Shown here: one piece after another, positions 60,517 through 64,000 of the stretch
Layout of the letters: every line of letters begins with the position of its first letter
Numbering within the stretch: position 1 is the first letter of the stretch
NCBI RefSeq assembly: GCF_018141445.1
Contig: NZ_CP058649.1
Coordinates: 3,305,001-3,369,000, forward strand
Reading direction: 5' to 3'
DNA from: Vallitalea pronyensis
Lineage (GTDB): Bacteria; Bacillota; Clostridia; Lachnospirales; Vallitaleaceae
Length of the DNA: 64,000 nt
The notes under the pieces: generated by a model
What the model was told of the DNA's origin: nothing
What the model saw: the letters and a program-made list of their open reading frames with translations, nothing else
The model's database searches: none
Position numbers and translations under genes: made by a program

Positions 60517-61959
60517 ATGAGATTATCAAGCAAACATATCAACAGAATTAAACGACCAGAACGAATATTGCAATTTGGTGAGGGTAATTTTTTACGGGCA
60601 TTTACAGATTGGATGATTCATAAGATAAATCAAGAAGCCTTGTTTAATGGTCACATTGTCGTTGTTCAACCAATTGAAAAGGGTTTGATTGATATACTTA
60701 ATGAACAGGATGGGTTGTATACACTGTATCTAAAAGGAATTCAAAATGGTCAATGCATCCAGGAGCATCTATGTATTGATGCCATAAGCAGAGCTATAAA
60801 TCCTTATGGTGATTATGATGCCTTCTTAAAAACAGCTACCCTTGAAGAGATGCGTTTTGTGATATCCAATACCACAGAGGCGGGTATCTATTATGAGGAA
60901 GCTGACCAGTTAACTGATACACCACAAAAAAGCTATCCAGGAAAGCTGACAGCATGGTTATATCATAGATACCAATATTTCCAAGGTGATTGCAGCAAAG
61001 GAATGGTGATTATCCCCTGTGAATTAATTGATAAAAATGCAGAAAAACTGAAAAAGATCATCATGAAGCTTGCAGCACAATGGCAGCTAGAATATGGATT
61101 TATGGACTGGTTAGAGAAGGCTAATACATTTTGCAACTCACTGGTTGATCGTATTGTTCCTGGATACCCTCGAGAACGAATAGATGAAATAAACATAAAA
61201 TTAGGTTATGAAGATAAGTTAGTTGTAGAAGGAGAACCTTTTCATCTATGGGTAATTGAAGCTCCAGAAGAATTAGAAAGAGAATTACCACTGAATAGGA
61301 CAGATTTACAAGTGCTGTTTGTAAAAGATCTCACGCCTTATCGAACACGAAAAGTAAGGATACTTAATGGTGCCCATACTTCTATGGTACCTATTGGGTA
61401 TCTCTATGGTCTAAGAACAGTGAGAGCATGTGTAGAAGATCAGGTAATTGGTCAGTATGTTCGTAATACCATATTTGAAGAGATTATACCTACATTAACC
61501 TTACCCTATGAGGCGTTAGAAGCTTTTGCAAATGATGTTATGGAACGTTTTAAAAACCCCTACATACAACATTATCTCATGGGTATATCCCTTAATGCCA
61601 TGTCTAAGTATAAGACACGCGTATTGCCATCACTTATAACCTATTATCAACAAAAACATGAATTGCCAAAACGACTCGTTATGGCACTGGCTGCCTATAT
61701 TTGCTTTTACAAAGGAAAATACGCAAATGAAACAATAGAGCTACAAGATGAGCAGTGGGTATTAGATTTTTACAGTGAGCAATGGAAAAAAGAGCCAACA
61801 ACCATAGAGGACTATAAAAACATGGTAGTTCAGATACTGAACAACGAAAAACTATGGGGACGAAAACTCAGTGAAATAGATGGTTTAGAAGATTTACTTG
61901 CTCATTATGTACAGATTATATATGAAAAAGGGATACATGAAATCGTTGATAACTTATAG
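60517..61959 (+). CDS. uxaB: Tagaturonate reductase
   Basis: 480 residues of the long-chain mannitol dehydrogenase family. The N-terminal NAD-binding segment ILQFGEGNFLRAFTDWMI and the catalytic-region KVRILNGAHTSMVPIGYLYG are present. UxaB reduces D-tagaturonate to D-altronate with NADH in galacturonate degradation. It is followed by uxaA, the next step. GGAGG supports ATG 60517 over the upstream in-frame ATG at 60463, which lies inside the hairpin. UxuB-like fructuronate reductase is less likely given uxaA. Confidence 0.92.
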   Translation: MRLSSKHINRIKRPERILQFGEGNFLRAFTDWMIHKINQEALFNGHIVVVQPIEKGLIDILNEQDGLYTLYLKGIQNGQCIQEHLCIDAISRAINPYGDYDAFLKTATLEEMRFVISNTTEAGIYYEEADQLTDTPQKSYPGKLTAWLYHRYQYFQGDCSKGMVIIPCELIDKNAEKLKKIIMKLAAQWQLEYGFMDWLEKANTFCNSLVDRIVPGYPRERIDEINIKLGYEDKLVVEGEPFHLWVIEAPEELERELPLNRTDLQVLFVKDLTPYRTRKVRILNGAHTSMVPIGYLYGLRTVRACVEDQVIGQYVRNTIFEEIIPTLTLPYEALEAFANDVMERFKNPYIQHYLMGISLNAMSKYKTRVLPSLITYYQQKHELPKRLVMALAAYICFYKGKYANETIELQDEQWVLDFYSEQWKKEPTTIEDYKNMVVQILNNEKLWGRKLSEIDGLEDLLAHYVQIIYEKGIHEIVDNL

Positions 61960-62000
61960 CAAGATTAGCATAGTAAGACATGAAAGAGGTGATGAAGGTT

Positions 62001-63476
62001 ATGCAATACATAAAGATTCATGAGGATGACAATGTTGTTGTTGCTTTAGAAGATATGGATAAGGGAACACTTATCGGCAATGGGGTTTATTTGCAAGAGT
62101 CCATTGGCAGAGGTCATAAAGTTGCTATTAACGATATAGCTCAGGGAGACTTAGTCATAAAATATGGTTATACTATTGGCTATACAACCCTACCAATAAA
62201 AAAAGGGGAATGGGTACATACACATAACTTACAAACATGTCTGGAAGGCAGCGTAAGCTATACATATCATCAACAGCTTATATGTTTACCCGAAAGCAAT
62301 AGAAGGTTGACGTATCAAGGATACCTTCGGAATAATGGCGACGTGGGTATTCGCAATGAGTTATGGATCGTACCCACAGTCAGTTGTGTTAATGGGATAG
62401 CAGATAATATCATTCGTTTATTCAAAGAAGAAGTGAGCCCCATCTATGCAGAAGCAATTACCGCTCAAAAACATCCCTATGGGTGTTCACAGATGGGTAA
62501 AGACCATGATGATACAGTAACCATCCTTCGTGATCTCGTACGGCATCCTAATGCTGGCGGTGTACTTGTGCTAGGTTTAGGATGTGAAAACAATACCATG
62601 GACGTATTCAAAGAAGGTCTTGGGGATTATGATAAGCAAAGGGTTAAATTTATGGTATGTCAAGATGTAGAAGATGAATATCAAGAAGGTGTCAATTTGC
62701 TTAAGATACTTCATGAACAGATGAAGGATGATAAGCGTGAAGAAGTGCCTTTGTCTACACTGAAAGTGGGGTTAAAATGTGGGGGTTCCGATGGGCTATC
62801 GGGTATAACGGCTAACCCTCTTGTTGGTAAGTTCTCAGATTTTTTAGTCAGTCAAGGGGGTACAACCATTCTAACAGAAGTACCTGAGATGTTTGGAGCA
62901 GAAACAATCTTAATGAATCGTGCCAGAAATAAGGAGATATATGAAAAAATAGTATCTCTTATACAAGATTTCAAAAATTATTATATGCAGTATCATCAAC
63001 CCATATATGAAAACCCTTCACCTGGTAATAAGAAAGGGGGTATATCGACTTTGGAAGATAAATCCCTAGGATGTGTCCAAAAAGGTGGGACAGCAATGGT
63101 TGAAGATGTATTAAAGTATGGAGAACGCATCAAGATACAAGGGCTTAATCTGTTATCTGCTCCTGGTAATGATTTAGTTGCCACAACAGCATTAGGTGCT
63201 TCAGGATGTCAGATGGTACTCTTTACAACGGGTAGAGGTACACCTTTTGGTGGCTTCATACCGACAGTTAAGATTTCAACCAATACGGCCTTGTACAGGA
63301 AAAAGAAACACTGGGTTGATTTTGATGCTGGCGAACTTATGGAAGGTAAGACTTTAGACAAGATGTTAGATGCTTTTATAACATATCTCATAGATGTGGC
63401 ATCTGGGAAGCTTGTTGAACATGAAGAACAGCATATTCGAGATATGGCTATATTCAAGACAGGTGTAACCTTATAA
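62001..63476 (+). CDS. uxaA: Altronate dehydratase (full-length)
   Basis: 491 residues. An N-terminal SAF-type domain (about 1-100) is fused to the C-terminal catalytic domain with the YGCSQMG, GLGCENN and GGSDGLSGITANPLVG motifs. The enzyme dehydrates D-altronate to 2-keto-3-deoxygluconate using Fe2+/Mn2+. GAGGTGAT supports ATG 62001. KDG kinase and aldolase are not in the window, so further genes should lie beyond it or elsewhere. Confidence 0.92.
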   Translation: MQYIKIHEDDNVVVALEDMDKGTLIGNGVYLQESIGRGHKVAINDIAQGDLVIKYGYTIGYTTLPIKKGEWVHTHNLQTCLEGSVSYTYHQQLICLPESNRRLTYQGYLRNNGDVGIRNELWIVPTVSCVNGIADNIIRLFKEEVSPIYAEAITAQKHPYGCSQMGKDHDDTVTILRDLVRHPNAGGVLVLGLGCENNTMDVFKEGLGDYDKQRVKFMVCQDVEDEYQEGVNLLKILHEQMKDDKREEVPLSTLKVGLKCGGSDGLSGITANPLVGKFSDFLVSQGGTTILTEVPEMFGAETILMNRARNKEIYEKIVSLIQDFKNYYMQYHQPIYENPSPGNKKGGISTLEDKSLGCVQKGGTAMVEDVLKYGERIKIQGLNLLSAPGNDLVATTALGASGCQMVLFTTGRGTPFGGFIPTVKISTNTALYRKKKHWVDFDAGELMEGKTLDKMLDAFITYLIDVASGKLVEHEEQHIRDMAIFKTGVTL

Positions 63477-63491
63477 TATTTGTTTCTATAA

Positions 63492-63579
63492 ACAAAGGGG
63501 CTGTAAGAAAATTTTTAGTACAGTGACGTATATCTTCCTACGTATGTACCGTCACATGATTTTCTAACAACCTCTTTGT
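63492..63579. repeat. MITE-like inverted-repeat element or bidirectional terminator
   Basis: An 88-bp segment has imperfect terminal inverted repeats of 21 nt (63492-63512 and 63559-63579, 18 matching), beginning ACAAAGGGGCTGT and ending with its complement-like ACCTCTTTGT. The interior carries GTGACG/CGTCAC. The ends resemble insertion-sequence termini. It could also serve as a terminator for the convergent genes on either side. Confidence 0.5.
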
Positions 63580-63588
63580 AACATACTT

Positions 63589-64000
63589 TTAAAACTGAAT
63601 CAGCTGATTAACCTTTATGGGCATACCACTAGCAATGGATTTATTAGCAGCAATACCTGTGAGTATAGACATAGCCCCATCTTCATGGGTGGCAGCTCTT
63701 TTCAACGGGTCTTCACCAGCTTTTTCACTAAATAGATCTTTTAATAAGGCGGGATCGCCGCCACCATGGCCACCTAATTGTATGGGCATCTCAAGGGTGT
63801 ATGCTTCACCAAACTGAGGATATACTGTAATGGACATACCTTTTAAAACACCTTCTTTGGAAGCATCACCTTGACCATTCACGTAGACATCTTCAATGGA
63901 TGTCACTTCAAGACGACCTTTATCACCTGTAAAGTTTACACGGTAGCCTTCCCATGGGGAATAAGCTGTTAAGGAATAGGTAAGTAGTGCTTTGTTTTTA
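63589..64000 (-). CDS. Gfo/Idh/MocA-family oxidoreductase, 3' part
   Basis: The frame stays open to the window edge, so only the C-terminal 136 residues are seen. The segment TAYSPWEGYRVNFTGDKGR and the QLGGHGGGDPALLKDLF motif resemble the C-terminal half of this NAD(P)-dependent sugar oxidoreductase family. The N-terminal Rossmann domain lies outside. It is convergent with uxaA; sugar or hexuronate metabolism is plausible. Confidence 0.8.
   Translation of the reverse strand, partial: KNKALLTYSLTAYSPWEGYRVNFTGDKGRLEVTSIEDVYVNGQGDASKEGVLKGMSITVYPQFGEAYTLEMPIQLGGHGGGDPALLKDLFSEKAGEDPLKRAATHEDGAMSILTGIAANKSIASGMPIKVNQLIQF

Overview
The window is 64 kb of low-GC, Gram-positive-type chromosome. 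Gene content points to an anaerobic, rod-shaped member of the Clostridia, probably Lachnospirales/Vallitalea-like. The evidence is a Na+/H+-type Rnf complex in the clostridial order CDGEAB, a HydF maturase with an [FeFe]-hydrogenase-like sensor, the clostridial maf-radC-mreBCD-pbp2-minCDE-rodA-mgsA cluster, the sepF-yggT-ylmH-divIVA cluster, and AGGAGG-type ribosome binding sites with many TTG/GTG starts. The genus is an inference. I see no rRNA, tRNA, CRISPR array, prophage or complete insertion sequence.

Layout. 0-6 kb: a membrane-anchored alpha/beta hydrolase (minus), then a group II PLP decarboxylase, aspartase and a GerAB-type permease, which look like one amino-acid module. 6-14 kb: hydF, an OmpR-type two-component system with an ABC exporter, then a five-gene block (DRTGG, HATPase, [FeFe]-hydrogenase-like protein, DRTGG, HATPase) that I read as a hydrogen/redox signalling module. 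14-20 kb: a secreted DUF6973 protein and rnfCDGEAB. A perfect Rex-type operator lies upstream of rnfC and a near-match overlaps the promoter of the hydrogenase block, so both may answer to the NADH/NAD+ ratio. 20-31 kb: the cell-shape and division-site cluster. 

31-46 kb is a patchwork of small accessory units: a P-loop protein with a structured leader, DUF378, an M14 peptidoglycan peptidase, a membrane protein, a HEAT-repeat-like protein that seems to start at ATT, a BlaI/M56 pair with two palindromic operators, and a methyltransferase. The methyltransferase is preceded by a 13-codon leader ORF and mutually exclusive hairpins, which is the layout of antibiotic-inducible attenuators. Then come an NTF2-like protein, a UPF0316/DUF5698 protein behind a long leader, an EFR1 flavodoxin-ferredoxin, a VOC protein, and an AraC regulator divergent from a UroD-type methyltransferase. 

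46-50 kb: a CstA-family carrier with a LytS/LytTR two-component system, resembling pyruvate-sensing BtsSR-BtsT. 50-60 kb: a lipoprotein, a TIGR01212 radical SAM protein, then the yggS-sepF-yggT-ylmH-divIVA division cluster followed by aroB, lspA and an rluD-type synthase. 60-64 kb: hexuronate catabolism (uxaB, uxaA) behind a leader with a nested hairpin, a MITE-like inverted repeat, and the 3' part of a Gfo/Idh/MocA oxidoreductase cut by the window end.

The strongest candidates for something undescribed are the DRTGG/HATPase/hydrogenase module with its Rex-like site, and the leader-peptide attenuator in front of the methyltransferase. All functional statements rest on reading motifs by eye. 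No database search was run.
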